This document shows, in pieces, positions 46,784 through 56,721 of a stretch of DNA of 64,000 bases. The stretch lies in contig NZ_CP030073.1 of the NCBI RefSeq assembly GCF_003261055.1, forward strand, positions 1,302,001-1,366,000. Direction: 5' to 3'. This stretch comes from Streptomyces cadmiisoli. GTDB lineage: Bacteria; Actinomycetota; Actinomycetes; Streptomycetales; Streptomycetaceae. A program made the translations under genes and the position numbers. The notes under the pieces were generated by a model. It did no database searches, was not told the DNA's origin, and saw only the letters and a program-made list of their open reading frames with translations. Position 1 is the first letter of the stretch. The number at the start of each line of letters is the position of its first letter.

Positions 46784-46981
46784 GACAGTGAACTCCGGAG
46801 GGGCGTGAGGGGCGGCGGGACGGGTGTCAACGTGGGGGCACCGCCACGACCACGACGTCGGTCGTCTCCCCCTGACTCATGTCCCCTTCGTTTATGGGCA
46901 AAGAGAAGTGGGAGGCGAACATGCCATTACCCTAAGGGGCCGCCACATGGCGCGACAACAGGTGAAGGAGCCACGCAGACC

Positions 46982-48562
46982 GTGAGGAGCGAGCGGCCGT
47001 CGGGCCGAGCGGGCGGGATCTCCGGCTGGACCACCCGCCGCTGGCTGCGGGTGAGCGTCGCCCTCACCCTGTCCGTCCTCACCGTGCTCGGCTCCCTGGG
47101 GGTGTGGGCGATGACCCGCACCACCCAGCTGACGGACCAGCTCGTGGAGCGCCGCTCCCCCGCGTTGACGCACGCGGTACGGCTGGAGGCGGCGCTGGTC
47201 AACCAGGAGACCGGGGTGCGCGGATACGGCCTGTCCGGCCGGCGCGACTTCCTCGAGCCCTACGCGCAGGGTGTGACCGACGAGAAGGCGGCGCTGAACC
47301 GCCTCGACGCACTGCTTCAGGACGATACGCGGGGCCGCGCCGAACTGGCCGCCGTACGACGCCTCGCGGACCGCTGGCACGAACGCTTCGCGGCGCCGCT
47401 GGCGAACGCCCCTGCGGACCGGGTGGTGTCGCTGGCGGACTCCCGCGCGCAGGAGGCGAAGAGCACCTTCGACGGACTGCGCCGGGCGATGGACCGGCAG
47501 CAGACGTACCTCGCGCAGGAGCGGGCCGACGCCGCGCAGGAGCTGCGTCGGGCGACGACGCTGCGCAACTGGACCTTCGCCGGGATCGCCCTGTTCATCG
47601 CGCTCGTCGCCACGCTGGTCTTCGAGGCACTGCGACGCGGCATCACCGGTCCGCTCGGGCTGCTCGGGCAGACCGCGCGGGAGGTGGCCGGCGGCCGCTT
47701 CGAGCAGCCCATCGCCATCACCGGCCCGGCCGACCTGCGGCAGTTGGGCTCCGACGTGGAGTCGATGCGCGGACGTCTGCTGAAGGAACTGGAGTTCAGC
47801 GAGCGGTCCCGGCGGCTGCTCGACGAGCAGGCAGCCGACCTCAAGCGCTCCAACGCCGAACTGGAGCAGTTCGCGTACGTCGCCTCCCACGACCTCCAGG
47901 AGCCGCTGCGGAAGGTGTCCAGCTTCACCCAGCTGCTGCAACGCCGCTACGGCGGACAACTGGACGAGCGGGCCGACCAGTACATCGCGTTCGCCGTCGA
48001 CGGCGCCAACCGCATGCAGGTCCTCATCAACGACCTGCTCGCCTTCTCGCGGGTCGGCCGGGTCCACAACGACCACGCGGAGGTGGAACTGGAGGCGGTC
48101 GTCGGCCGCGTGCTGGACAACCTCAGCGTGGTCGTGGACGAGAGCGGTGCCGAGATCACCCGCGATCCGCTGCCCTCGGTGGTCGGTGACGCGACGCAGC
48201 TGGGCATGCTCTGGCAGAACCTGCTGTCGAACTCCGTCAAGTTCCGCCGCACCGACAGGTCCCCGAGGATAGGGGTCACGGTCCGCAGGGACGAGGATCT
48301 GTGGGAGTTCGCGGTCACCGACAACGGCATCGGGATCGAACCGGAGTTCCAGGAGAAGGTCTTCGTCATCTTCCAGCGACTGCACACCAGGGACGCCTAC
48401 CCGGGCACCGGAATCGGCCTGGCCATGTGCAAGAAGGTCGTGGAGTTCCACGGCGGGACCATTCGGATCGACCCTCGGTACACGGCCGGTACCCGTGTCG
48501 TGTTCACCCTTCCCGTTGAGCATTCCGCCGCGGCGGACGGCGCGCGAGAGGCACATACGTGA
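46982..48562 (+). CDS. CHASE3-HAMP sensor histidine kinase
   Basis: A 526-residue membrane kinase. The first membrane segment is about 22-45. A CHASE3 extracytoplasmic domain follows (about 50-190, with NQETGVRGYGLSGRRDFLEPY). The second membrane segment is about 196-216, then HAMP. The HisKA of the phytochrome-associated type has FAYVASHDLQEPLRKVSSF (H303). The HATPase has QNLLSNSVKF, DNGIGI and TGIGLAMCKKVVEFHGG. The start GTG 46982 is preceded by AAGGAG; the frame is open upstream but low-complexity. It overlaps the REC-phosphatase gene by GTGA, giving a kinase-phosphatase signalling pair. Confidence 0.92.
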   Translation: MRSERPSGRAGGISGWTTRRWLRVSVALTLSVLTVLGSLGVWAMTRTTQLTDQLVERRSPALTHAVRLEAALVNQETGVRGYGLSGRRDFLEPYAQGVTDEKAALNRLDALLQDDTRGRAELAAVRRLADRWHERFAAPLANAPADRVVSLADSRAQEAKSTFDGLRRAMDRQQTYLAQERADAAQELRRATTLRNWTFAGIALFIALVATLVFEALRRGITGPLGLLGQTAREVAGGRFEQPIAITGPADLRQLGSDVESMRGRLLKELEFSERSRRLLDEQAADLKRSNAELEQFAYVASHDLQEPLRKVSSFTQLLQRRYGGQLDERADQYIAFAVDGANRMQVLINDLLAFSRVGRVHNDHAEVELEAVVGRVLDNLSVVVDESGAEITRDPLPSVVGDATQLGMLWQNLLSNSVKFRRTDRSPRIGVTVRRDEDLWEFAVTDNGIGIEPEFQEKVFVIFQRLHTRDAYPGTGIGLAMCKKVVEFHGGTIRIDPRYTAGTRVVFTLPVEHSAAADGAREAHT

Positions 48563-49812
48563 CAGAGTCAGCCGCCGGGCAGGCACAGCACTACCACGTC
48601 GCGCTCGTCGAGGACGACGACGGCGACGCGCTGCTGGTCGAGGAGCTGCTGTTCGACACCGACCTTCCGCACACCCTGGTGCGGTGCCGCACGCTAGACG
48701 AGGCGCGCGGCCGGCTGGCGGCACACCACTTCGACTGCGTGCTGCTCGACCTGCATCTGCCGGACGCCTCCGGTCTGGGCACGGTCGAGGCGATCCAGCG
48801 CACCGGCACCCACGCCGCGGTCATCGTGCTCACCGGGCTGGCGGAGTCCTCGGCCGGGGTGGACGCGCTGGCCGCCGGCGCCCAGGACTACCTCGTCAAG
48901 GGGAAGGTCGAACCCGACCTGCTGCAACGGGCCGTGCGCTACGCCGTCCAGCGCAAGCAGGCCGAACGGGCCAACGCGGCGTTGCAGGTCGGCCGGCTGC
49001 GGGCACAGGAGAACGCGCGGCTGGAGCGCGGGCTGCTGCCGACGCCGCTGCTGACCTCGGACTCCGTGACGGTCACCAGCCGCTATCTGCCGGGCCGTGA
49101 GCAGGCCCTGCTCGGCGGTGACTTCCTGGACGTCGTCCAGACCGACGACGGGCAGGTGCACGCGATCATCGGCGACGTCAGCGGTCACGGCCCGGCCGCC
49201 GCGGCGCTCGGGGTCTGTCTGCGGATCGCCTGGCGCGCACTGACGCTCGGCGGGCACCGCGGACACCATCTGCTGCACCTGCTGGAGCAGATCCACATCG
49301 CGGAGCGCACCGGCAGCGACCTGTTCACCACCTGCACCCTGATCGTCCTCGACCCGCACGCGGCGACGGTGACCCTGCATCTCGTGGGCCATCACGAACC
49401 GCTGCTGGTCGGCGGCGCCGGCACCGACGTGCTCGACGCCGCGCACGGCATCGCGCTCGGCATCGTGCCGGGCCTCGGCGACTGGCCGGCCACGACCGTG
49501 CCGCTCCCGCCGAACGGGACGCTGATCGCGTACACCGACGGTCTCATCGAGGGGTACACGGGCAGTGCCGGGGCACGTCTCGGCGTCGAGGGGCTGCTGC
49601 ACATACTCGACGAGACGCGGGAGGTGGATCCGGGCAAGCACCTCGATCGGCTGATCGGCCGGGTCCGGGCGCTGAACGCGGAGCGTCACACCGACGATCT
49701 GGCCATCCTGCGGCTGGACTGGACGGCCCTGTCCGGCTCCCGTCCCCGCCCAATGGGCCACGGCGAGCGGACCGTCCCCCACCAGGCGGACCGGCGCGTC
49801 GGCAGACACTGA
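48559..49812 (+). CDS. response-regulator SpoIIE/PP2C phosphatase
   Basis: A 417-residue fusion. The receiver (about 12-130) has VEDDDGD, phospho-acceptor D64 in VLLDLHLPD and a lysine in YLVKGK. A short coiled-coil linker rich in arginine and glutamate (RKQAERANAALQVGRLRAQE) follows. The SpoIIE phosphatase domain (about 160-395) has LLGGDFLDVV, IGDVSGHG, YTDGLIEG and DDLAILRLD. Such proteins dephosphorylate anti-anti-sigma factors under control of the receiver. It is directly coupled to the CHASE3 kinase, its likely phosphodonor. The last 25 residues are a basic, disordered tail. Confidence 0.93.
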   Translation: MTESAAGQAQHYHVALVEDDDGDALLVEELLFDTDLPHTLVRCRTLDEARGRLAAHHFDCVLLDLHLPDASGLGTVEAIQRTGTHAAVIVLTGLAESSAGVDALAAGAQDYLVKGKVEPDLLQRAVRYAVQRKQAERANAALQVGRLRAQENARLERGLLPTPLLTSDSVTVTSRYLPGREQALLGGDFLDVVQTDDGQVHAIIGDVSGHGPAAAALGVCLRIAWRALTLGGHRGHHLLHLLEQIHIAERTGSDLFTTCTLIVLDPHAATVTLHLVGHHEPLLVGGAGTDVLDAAHGIALGIVPGLGDWPATTVPLPPNGTLIAYTDGLIEGYTGSAGARLGVEGLLHILDETREVDPGKHLDRLIGRVRALNAERHTDDLAILRLDWTALSGSRPRPMGHGERTVPHQADRRVGRH

Positions 49813-50022
49813 CCGGCCTGCCGCCGGTGCCGGGTCGCGGTGGCCGTCCGACCGGGGCGGGAAGGTGACCGGGCGGTAGGCTGCGACTGTGAGCAGCCGG
49901 GCGGAGCGCGGGCCGACGTTCCGGCCGGTGAGCGCGGAGAGGGTCTTCGGTGGCCGGACCCGACGGCGCATCCTGATCGACCTTCGGCCTCCTTCCGCGG
50001 CGAGGGTGCGAGGAGCGGGACG

Positions 50023-50724
50023 ATGAGCACGATGGAGTGGCGTGATTTCGCCGAACAGATGGCCGAGCTCGCCCGGCATCTGCTGGCACAGGACTCCGCT
50101 CAGGACACGCTCGACGAGATCGCGTCGAAGGCGGTCGAGCTGATCGACGGCTGCCAGGCCGCGGGTGTGCTGGCCCTGCGCAAGGGCCGCGCGGTCACGC
50201 TCGCCGCGTGCGGGGACATGGTCGAGGAGTCCGACCGGCTGCAGGGCGAACTCGGTGAGGGTCCCTGCTTCGACGCCGCCCGGCGCACAGACGGGGAGCG
50301 GATGTTCCGCATCCCCGACATGACCGAGCCGCAGCCGGACTTCGAGCGTTTCGCGCCCGCGGCCCGCGACCTGGGCGTCGGCAGCATGATGGGCTTCCTC
50401 CTGTACACCCAGGATGACGACTTCGGCGCCCTGAACTTCTACTCCTCGCGCCCCGGAGCGTTCGGCCCGGAGAGCGAGACCGCCGGCTGGCTGCTCGCCT
50501 CCCATGCCGCCGTCGCCCTGGCCAGTGCCCGGACCGTGGACCAGCTGGAGCACGCCCTGGACACCCGGCACGCCATCGGTGAGGCCATGGGCATCCTGCG
50601 CGAACGCCACCATCTCAGCGAGGACGCGGCCTTCGACGTGCTGCGCCGCATCTCCCAGACCCACAATCTCAAGCTGCGCGACGTGGCCCAGTCCATCCGT
50701 ACCAAGGCCCGCCGGGAAAACTGA
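50023..50724 (+). CDS. GAF-ANTAR transcription antitermination regulator
   Basis: A 233-residue cytoplasmic regulator. The GAF domain (about 15-165) contains ACGDMVEESDRLQGELGEGPC and FYSSRPGAFGPESETAGWLL. The ANTAR RNA-binding domain (about 170-228) has the pattern DTRHAIGEAMGILRERHHLS and AFDVLRRISQTHNLKLRDVA. ANTAR proteins bind paired hexaloop hairpins in mRNA leaders and prevent termination. ATG 50023 has AGGAG at a good distance; the upstream open frame is low-complexity. Its RNA target is not visible next to the gene. Confidence 0.92.
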   Translation: MSTMEWRDFAEQMAELARHLLAQDSAQDTLDEIASKAVELIDGCQAAGVLALRKGRAVTLAACGDMVEESDRLQGELGEGPCFDAARRTDGERMFRIPDMTEPQPDFERFAPAARDLGVGSMMGFLLYTQDDDFGALNFYSSRPGAFGPESETAGWLLASHAAVALASARTVDQLEHALDTRHAIGEAMGILRERHHLSEDAAFDVLRRISQTHNLKLRDVAQSIRTKARREN

Positions 50725-50934
50725 CCGCGGCCGATCAACGACCGTCCATCCGGGGTACCTGGGAAGGACACGGAGCCGGTGCCGCGGAATCGGCTTTGTC
50801 AGGTGTCGTGGTTCGGACCAGGAGCCACGGCACCGCCCCACGCGTCCCGTCACAGGACGCCACGCCCCGTCACGCCCGGCGATCGGTTCCGGAGGGTCCG
50901 AGGCCGGCACGGCGCGCCGGGCAGCCCTGGTCGC

Positions 50935-50968
50935 GGCCGGGGCCGCGATCGGCGGCGCGGCCCCGGCC
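50935..50968. terminator. 13-bp perfect hairpin downstream of tctA
   Basis: GGCCGGGGCCGCG at 50935-50947 pairs perfectly with CGCGGCCCCGGCC at 50956-50968 around an 8-nt loop. It abuts the tctA stop and should terminate tctCBA and the converging GAF-ANTAR transcript. The remainder of the 248-nt gap holds nothing I recognise. Confidence 0.75.
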
Positions 50969-50972
50969 CGTC

Positions 50973-52463
50973 TCAGGACACACCCGGACGGCGTACGAGG
51001 CGCCTCAGCAGCGGCCACGCCAGCAGCACGGCGATCACCGCGTACACGGTCACCGCGAACGGCGTGTCGACCAGCCCGACGACGCTGCCGTCGCTGATCT
51101 GAAGGGCACGGCGGAGCTGCTGTTCCGCGTTGGGGCCGAGGATCACCCCGATGACGGCGGGCAGCACGGGCAGGCCGTAGCGGCGCATCCCGAACCCGAT
51201 CAGACCGATGACCAGCAGGATCACCAGGTCGACGACCTCGCCGCCTACGGCGTAGGCACCGACCGCCGCGAAGAAGAGGATCCCCGCGTAGAGGTAGGGC
51301 CGCGGGATGCGCAGCAGCTTGGCCCACAGCGGCGCGAGCGGCAGGTTGAGGGCGAGCAGCAGCACCATGCCGATGAACAGGGACGCGATCAGGCCCCAGA
51401 CGAGTTCCGGTTCGCGTTCGAACAGCAGGGGACCGGGCTGGATGCCGTACTGCTGGAACGCCGCCAGCATGACCGCCGCGACCGCCGTCGTGGGCAGGCC
51501 CAGGGTGAGCATCGACACCAGGGTGCCCGCCGCCGAGGCCGACGCCGCGGACTCCGGTCCGGCGACGCCCTCGATCGCGCCCTTGCCCCACTCGTCCCGG
51601 TGCTTGGACAGCCGCTTCTCGGTGACGTACGACAGGAAGGTGGGGATCTCCGCGCCGCCCGCCGGGACGGCGCCGAAGGGGAAGCCGATGAACGGGCCGC
51701 GCAGCCAGGACTTCCAGGTCCGGCGCAGGTCGCCGCGGCCCAGCCAGGGGCGGCCGACCGGGATGGGCTCGGCGGGCGCGCGCCGCAGATGGGCGGCGAC
51801 CCACAGGGCCTCGCCGATCGCGAACAGACCGACCGCGACGATCACCACGTCGATGCCGTCCGCGAGTTGCAGCGATCCGAAGGTGAGCCGCTGCTGACCG
51901 GTCATCTGGTCGAGGCCGACCAGACCGACGGTGAGGCCGATCAGCAGTGAGGCCATACCGCGGATACGGGACGAGCCGAGCACGGAGGTCACCGCGATGA
52001 ACGCGAGGACCATGATGGCGAAGTAGTCCGGCGCGCCGATGTCCACGGCGAGTTCGGCGACCGTCGGGGCGAGCGCGACCAGCAGGATCGTGCCGATCAT
52101 GCCGCCGGCGAAGTGGCCGATGGCGGCGGCGGCCAGTGCCTGCGCCCCGCGGCCGGACTTGGCCATCGGGTTGCCCTCCATGGCGGCGACCACCGCGGCG
52201 CTCTCACCGGGGGTGTTGAGCAGGATCGAGGTCGTGGAACCGCCGAACATGGCGCCGTAGTAGATGCTGGCGAACATGATGAAGGCCCCGACGGGATCCA
52301 GTCCGTACGTCACGGGCAGCAGCAGCGCCACCGCCATGGCCGGGCCGATGCCGGGCAGGACGCCGATCGCGGTGCCGAGCAGCACGCCGAGCGCGGCCCA
52401 CAGCAGATTGATCGGGGTCAGTGCCGTACCGAAGCCGTCCAGCAGGGAGTCGAGGGCGTTCAT
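50973..52463 (-). CDS. tctA: tripartite tricarboxylate transporter, large membrane subunit TctA
   Basis: A 496-residue polytopic permease with about twelve membrane segments. Family signatures are [52 protein letters not shown] and GILGF-like repeats. It forms the channel of the TctABC system, which imports citrate or other carboxylates using the membrane potential and a periplasm-type binding protein. It is one base downstream of tctB. The substrate is not given by the sequence. Confidence 0.94.
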   Translation of the reverse strand: MNALDSLLDGFGTALTPINLLWAALGVLLGTAIGVLPGIGPAMAVALLLPVTYGLDPVGAFIMFASIYYGAMFGGSTTSILLNTPGESAAVVAAMEGNPMAKSGRGAQALAAAAIGHFAGGMIGTILLVALAPTVAELAVDIGAPDYFAIMVLAFIAVTSVLGSSRIRGMASLLIGLTVGLVGLDQMTGQQRLTFGSLQLADGIDVVIVAVGLFAIGEALWVAAHLRRAPAEPIPVGRPWLGRGDLRRTWKSWLRGPFIGFPFGAVPAGGAEIPTFLSYVTEKRLSKHRDEWGKGAIEGVAGPESAASASAAGTLVSMLTLGLPTTAVAAVMLAAFQQYGIQPGPLLFEREPELVWGLIASLFIGMVLLLALNLPLAPLWAKLLRIPRPYLYAGILFFAAVGAYAVGGEVVDLVILLVIGLIGFGMRRYGLPVLPAVIGVILGPNAEQQLRRALQISDGSVVGLVDTPFAVTVYAVIAVLLAWPLLRRLVRRPGVS

Positions 52464-52464
52464 C

Positions 52465-53004
52465 TCACAGCGCTCCCATCAGCGGGCCGCCGGGCAGCGG
52501 CACTCCGAGCAGGTTGTTGAACACGGCGTAGGTGATCAGGGACAGGACGGCCGCGACGAGCGGATCGCGGTCCGTGCGCCGGCTGCCGAGCGCGAAGGCG
52601 GCTCCCCAGAAGAGCAGGGCACCCGCGAGGGGGAAGCCGAGCGGTTCGATCAGCACGGCGGCGCCCAGGAACACCCCGGCGAGCAGCAGCACGGTGCGCC
52701 AGTCGGCGGGTTCGGAAAGGTCGACGTCCTCCCCGGTCTCGGCCTGGCCGCGGCCGCCGCGCAGCACGTCCACGGCGAGCAGCGCGGCCACGAGCAGCAG
52801 CCCGCAGCTGACCACGACCGGCACGGTCCTCGGCCCGACGGGGCCGCGCCGGCCGATGTCGACGTCCATGGTCAGCGCGTCGGTCAGCACGAGCACACCG
52901 AGCGCCAGCAGCAGGACGCACACGCCCAGTTCGGAGTGGTCGCGCAGCCAGGAACGGCGGGGCGTCGGGGCCGCCGGACGGGTGTCGGTGGTCTGCTCGG
53001 TCAC
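52465..53004 (-). CDS. tctB: tripartite tricarboxylate transporter, small membrane subunit TctB
   Basis: A 179-residue membrane protein with four hydrophobic segments ([16 protein letters not shown], a segment from [35 protein letters not shown], and [17 protein letters not shown] with a C-terminal segment). A short cytoplasmic N terminus is rich in threonine and proline. It fits the poorly conserved TctB/DUF1468 family. Start GTG 53004 shares GTGA with the tctC stop; the longer frame upstream is a shadow of tctC. Confidence 0.9.
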   Translation of the reverse strand: MTEQTTDTRPAAPTPRRSWLRDHSELGVCVLLLALGVLVLTDALTMDVDIGRRGPVGPRTVPVVVSCGLLLVAALLAVDVLRGGRGQAETGEDVDLSEPADWRTVLLLAGVFLGAAVLIEPLGFPLAGALLFWGAAFALGSRRTDRDPLVAAVLSLITYAVFNNLLGVPLPGGPLMGAL

Positions 53005-53984
53005 AGTCCCAGCTCCTTCAGCACGGAGGTCACGCGCTTGTCCTGGGCCTCCAGGTAGTCGCCGAACTCCTCGCCCGTGAGGAAGGCGTCGTCCCAGCCG
53101 TTCTGCTCGAGGGAGGCCCGCCACTGCGGGGAGTCGTGGAGTTCCTCGAAGAGGCGCACGAGTTTGTCGCGTTCGATGTCGGACAGGCCGGGTGGTGCGA
53201 CGATGCCGCGCCAGTTGGTGAAGTTCACGTCGTAGCCCGCCTCCCGGAGCGTGGGCGCGTCGAGGCCGTCGACGCGCTCGGGCCCGGTGACCGCGAGCAG
53301 CCGCAGCTCACCCGCCTTGATCTGGTCCAGGTACTCGCCGACGCCGGAGACGCCGAAGGCGACCTTGTTGCCGAGGATCGAGGCGAGCAGTTCGCCGCCG
53401 CCGTCGAAGGGCACGTAGTTGACCTGCTTCGGGGCGATGCCGGCGGCCCGCGCCATCAGCATCGGCGCGAGGTGGTCGGGGCCGCCCGGTGAGGATCCCC
53501 CGCCGACGGGCAGCTTGCCGGGGTCGGCCTTCCAGGCGTCGACGAGTTGACCGATCGAGCGGTACGGGGAGTCCTTGGCGACCACGACGACGTCCTGCTC
53601 CTCGGTGAGCCGGGCGATCGGTGTGGTGTCGGCGAGCGTCTTCGGCGCGTCGTTGGAGCGTACGGCGCCGACCACGCCGAGTCCCATCGACATCGCGAGC
53701 TTGCCGTTGCCGTGTTCGCTCACCAGGCGGGTCAGACCGACGGTGCCGCCGGCGCCCGGCAGGTTGAACACCTCGACATCGGGGGTGAGTCCGGCGTCCT
53801 CGGCGTTCTTCGCCGCCGTACGGGCCGTGATGTCGTAGCCGCCGCCCGGCGTGTTGGGGACCATGAAACGCAGGCCCGGGATCTGCGTGCCGGTCGCGGT
53901 GCCGCTGCCGGTGCTCAGCAGAGGCGGCCCCAGGAGCAGGAGCACGGCGGCCCCGAGCAGGGCGAGGGGGGTGCGCAGGCGCAC
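53001..53984 (-). CDS. tctC: TctC-type solute-binding protein
   Basis: About 327 residues: an extracytoplasmic receptor of the Bug/TctC family delivering a carboxylate to TctAB. A signal sequence (PLALLGAAVLLLLGPPLL) precedes the mature start. The mature protein begins LRFMVPNTPGGGYDITAR, the typical beta-strand plus glycine loop that holds the ligand carboxylate, followed by FNLPGAGGTVGL and SPYRSIGQLV. GVSGVGEYLDQIKAGELRLLAVTGPER and NWRGIVAPPGL come later. The start is uncertain among GTG 53984, 53996 and 53999; an AGGTGG lies upstream of 53984. It is the first gene of tctCBA, divergent from its sensor kinase. Confidence 0.9.
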   Translation of the reverse strand: MRLRTPLALLGAAVLLLLGPPLLSTGSGTATGTQIPGLRFMVPNTPGGGYDITARTAAKNAEDAGLTPDVEVFNLPGAGGTVGLTRLVSEHGNGKLAMSMGLGVVGAVRSNDAPKTLADTTPIARLTEEQDVVVVAKDSPYRSIGQLVDAWKADPGKLPVGGGSSPGGPDHLAPMLMARAAGIAPKQVNYVPFDGGGELLASILGNKVAFGVSGVGEYLDQIKAGELRLLAVTGPERVDGLDAPTLREAGYDVNFTNWRGIVAPPGLSDIERDKLVRLFEELHDSPQWRASLEQNGWDDAFLTGEEFGDYLEAQDKRVTSVLKELGL

Positions 53985-54218
53985 GTGTGCCACCACCTGT
54001 CGGTCTGTGGATGCGGTTTCGGGAGGGCCCTGCGGGCAGGGTGAGGTGGGCCACATCGTGCCCGCGGCCCGGCGGTGTGTCTCCTTTCCGGAACCAACGG
54101 AGGTTGTGGTCTTTGTGTCAGCGAACGATGCGCCGACCGATCTCTTCTCCCGGGCCCGGACCGAGGCCATGATGGGGCGATCCGCGCGTCAGCCCCCTCG
54201 GTCACAGATTGAGTCCTC

Positions 54219-55868
54219 GTGGTCGCCTCCTTCCGTCGCCAGACCCTCGCGGGCGAGATGCTGGTGCTCCAGCTCGCCATCGTCGTGATGGTGCTGCTGG
54301 CGGTCGCGGCGGTCTCGCTCGCCCAGTCGGAGGCGACCTTCGACCGGGTCGAGGGCCGCCGGGTGAGCGCTCTGGCCGAGCAGGTGGCCGCCAACCCCCT
54401 GGTGCGCAGCCAGCTCGTGGCGCCGCTGCCCCGCGAAGCGCTGGCGCCGTTGGTGAACTCCACGCAGTCGCAGTCGGGGGTGACCTCGGTGACCGTCGCC
54501 GACGCGGAAGGCCGGATCGTCTCCTCCACCGACCCGACGGTCATCGGTGACGCACTGCCGCTGGGCGAGGGCGCCGCCGCGGGGCGCGGCTGGTCCGGGG
54601 AGCTGACGCTGGACGGCACCCTGGAACTGGTGGCCCAGGTGCCGGTGATCGGGGCGGGCCGGGACAATCTGGGCCGGCGACTGGGCACGGTGATGATCGG
54701 TGCGGCCTCGCCGACGATGTGGCAGCGCCTGAGCGGCGCCTCGTCCTACCTGCTCGCCTATCTCGGCATCGCCAGCGGTCTGGGCCTGGCCGGTTCGCTG
54801 CTGCTGGCCCGCCGGGTCAAGCGGCAGACCCTCGGTCTGGAGCCGCGAGAGATCGCCGGTCTGGCCGAGCACCGTGAGGCGCTGCTGTACGGGATCGCGG
54901 AGGGCGTCGTCGCCCTGGACCCGCAGCACCGGCTCACCCTGGTGAACGAGATGGGCCGGCGCCTGCTGGCGCTGCCCGCGGACTGCGTCGGCCGGAACCT
55001 GGCCGACCTCGGGATCGAGGGACGGCTGCGGGACGTGCTGACCGGCGACCGGGAGGGGCCGGCCGAGGAGCGCGACGAGGTCGTGATCCGCGACGACCGG
55101 ATCCTGGTCATGAACCGGATGACGGTCGTCAAGGACGGCCGGCTCCTCGGCTCGGTCACCACCCTGCGGGACCGCACCGAACTGGCGCGGCTGGAGCGGG
55201 AGATCGGCTCGTTCCGCAGTTCCTCGGAGCTGCTGCGGGCGCAGGCGCACGAGTTCGCCAACCAGTTGCACACCATCTCGGGGCTGATCCAGATCGGCGA
55301 GCAGGAGGAGGTGGTGCGCTACATCCGCGCGCTGCACCGGCGCCGCCAGTCGCTGGACGTCACGCTGAGCCGTCGTGTGCGTGACACGGCCGTGGCCGCG
55401 CTGCTGATGGCCAAGTCCTCCCAGGCCGCCGAACGCAGGGTCCGGCTGCGCATCTCGGACGACACCGCGCTCGACCGGCTGACCCCCGAGGACGCCGCCG
55501 ACGTGGCGACCGTCGTCGGCAACCTCGTCGACAACGCCGTGGACGCGGCCGCCGCGGGCGAACCGGTCGACGGCGGTGCCTGGGTCGAGGTCGAGCTGCG
55601 GCAGGACGCGGCCACCGTCGAGATCGCGGTCCGTGACTCCGGCCCCGGCGTGGCCCCCGACCTGGCGCGGGAGGTGTTCTCGCACGGTTTCACCACCAAG
55701 GCCGCCCGGAAGGGCGAGCGCGGTATCGGTCTCGCCCTGACGCGGCTGGTCTGCGAGCGGCACGGGGGCGAGATCTCGGTGACGAACACCCCGGACGGTG
55801 CCCTGTTCACCGCTCGCATGACCGTCAGCCACCTCGCCGACGCGGTGGCGGAAGGAGCAGGCCGATGA
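54219..55868 (+). CDS. CitA/DcuS-type sensor histidine kinase
   Basis: A 549-residue membrane kinase. A first membrane segment (LQLAIVVMVLLAVAAVSL) is followed by an extracytoplasmic PDC-like sensor domain (about 40-170), which in this family binds citrate or dicarboxylates. A second membrane segment is near 175-195. A cytoplasmic PAS follows (about 215-320, ALLYGIAEGVVALDPQHRLTLVN). The histidine box AQAHEFANQLHTISGL is characteristic of the CitA class. The HATPase has GNLVDNAVDAA, DSGPGVAPD and GERGIGLALTRLV. It overlaps the response regulator by ATGA and is divergent from tctC, so it likely senses the transported carboxylate. Confidence 0.93.
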   Translation: MVASFRRQTLAGEMLVLQLAIVVMVLLAVAAVSLAQSEATFDRVEGRRVSALAEQVAANPLVRSQLVAPLPREALAPLVNSTQSQSGVTSVTVADAEGRIVSSTDPTVIGDALPLGEGAAAGRGWSGELTLDGTLELVAQVPVIGAGRDNLGRRLGTVMIGAASPTMWQRLSGASSYLLAYLGIASGLGLAGSLLLARRVKRQTLGLEPREIAGLAEHREALLYGIAEGVVALDPQHRLTLVNEMGRRLLALPADCVGRNLADLGIEGRLRDVLTGDREGPAEERDEVVIRDDRILVMNRMTVVKDGRLLGSVTTLRDRTELARLEREIGSFRSSSELLRAQAHEFANQLHTISGLIQIGEQEEVVRYIRALHRRRQSLDVTLSRRVRDTAVAALLMAKSSQAAERRVRLRISDDTALDRLTPEDAADVATVVGNLVDNAVDAAAAGEPVDGGAWVEVELRQDAATVEIAVRDSGPGVAPDLAREVFSHGFTTKAARKGERGIGLALTRLVCERHGGEISVTNTPDGALFTARMTVSHLADAVAEGAGR

Positions 55869-56578
55869 CCGGTACGACGGACACCACGGGCGCGGCGGAC
55901 GCCATCGACGTACTGGTCGTCGACGACGACTTCATGGTGGCCAGGGTCCACCGCGCCTTCGTCGAACGGGTGCCCGCGTTCCGGGTCGTCGGCGTCGCCA
56001 GCAGCGGCGGACAGGCCGTCGAGGCCGTGGACCGGCTGCGGCCGGACCTGGTGCTGCTCGACCTGTATCTGCCGGACGTCTTCGGCCTCGACGTCATTCC
56101 GCGGCTGCGCACCGCGGGCCACGACTGCGACGTCATGGTGATCAGCGCGGCCCGCGAGACGGACGCGGTGCGCGGCGCCGTACGCCACGGTGTCGTCGAC
56201 TACCTCCTCAAGCCCTTCGAGTTCGAGGACCTGCGGGCCCGGCTGGAGCGCTACGCCGCCCAGCGCGGCCGGCTGCTGGCCACCGTCGTACGCGGTCAGG
56301 CCGATGTGGACCGTGTGCTGGCCGGGGCGTCCACACCGGCGACGGCGGGTGCGGCACTGCCGAAGGGGATGAGCGTGGAGACCGCCGAGTTGGTCGAACG
56401 CGCCCTGCGCGGCGCCGACGGCACCCTGTCCGCCACCGAGTGCGCCACCCTGACGGGCGTCTCCCGGGTGAGCGCCCGCCGGTACCTGGAGTACTTCCAC
56501 ACGACCGGCAACGCCGAGGTGTCGCTGCGCTACGGGGCGGCCGGGCGGCCGGAGCGGCGGTACGGCTGGCGGGCCTGA
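55865..56578 (+). CDS. CitB/DcuR-type response regulator
   Basis: A 237-residue regulator. The receiver (about 14-130) has VVDDDFM, the phospho-acceptor aspartate in VLLDLYLPDVFG and the lysine in YLLKPF. The C-terminal helix-turn-helix (about 180-235) reads ATECATLTGVSRVSARRYLEYF and GNAEVSLRYGAAGRPER, as in CitB-family activators. It is coupled to the CitA-type kinase and is the predicted activator of tctCBA. Confidence 0.93.
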   Translation: MTGTTDTTGAADAIDVLVVDDDFMVARVHRAFVERVPAFRVVGVASSGGQAVEAVDRLRPDLVLLDLYLPDVFGLDVIPRLRTAGHDCDVMVISAARETDAVRGAVRHGVVDYLLKPFEFEDLRARLERYAAQRGRLLATVVRGQADVDRVLAGASTPATAGAALPKGMSVETAELVERALRGADGTLSATECATLTGVSRVSARRYLEYFHTTGNAEVSLRYGAAGRPERRYGWRA

Positions 56579-56721
56579 CGGCGCGGCTCCGGACCGGGGT
56601 CACGCGGTCGCCGCGTCCGGGTGGCGGGGCACGGGGGGTGGCCTTACGAATGGGACGGTAGAACGCGTGTCGCGTCCGGCCCAAGCGCGGGGGCGACCGC
56701 ACCACTGCCATGGAGACCAGG

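Noticed and set aside
54080..54125. Partial dyad (ACCAAC / GTTGTGGT) between tctC and its sensor gene as a regulator site
   Set aside because: Arms are only 4-5 bp and imperfect; a site probably lies in this region but I cannot assign it.
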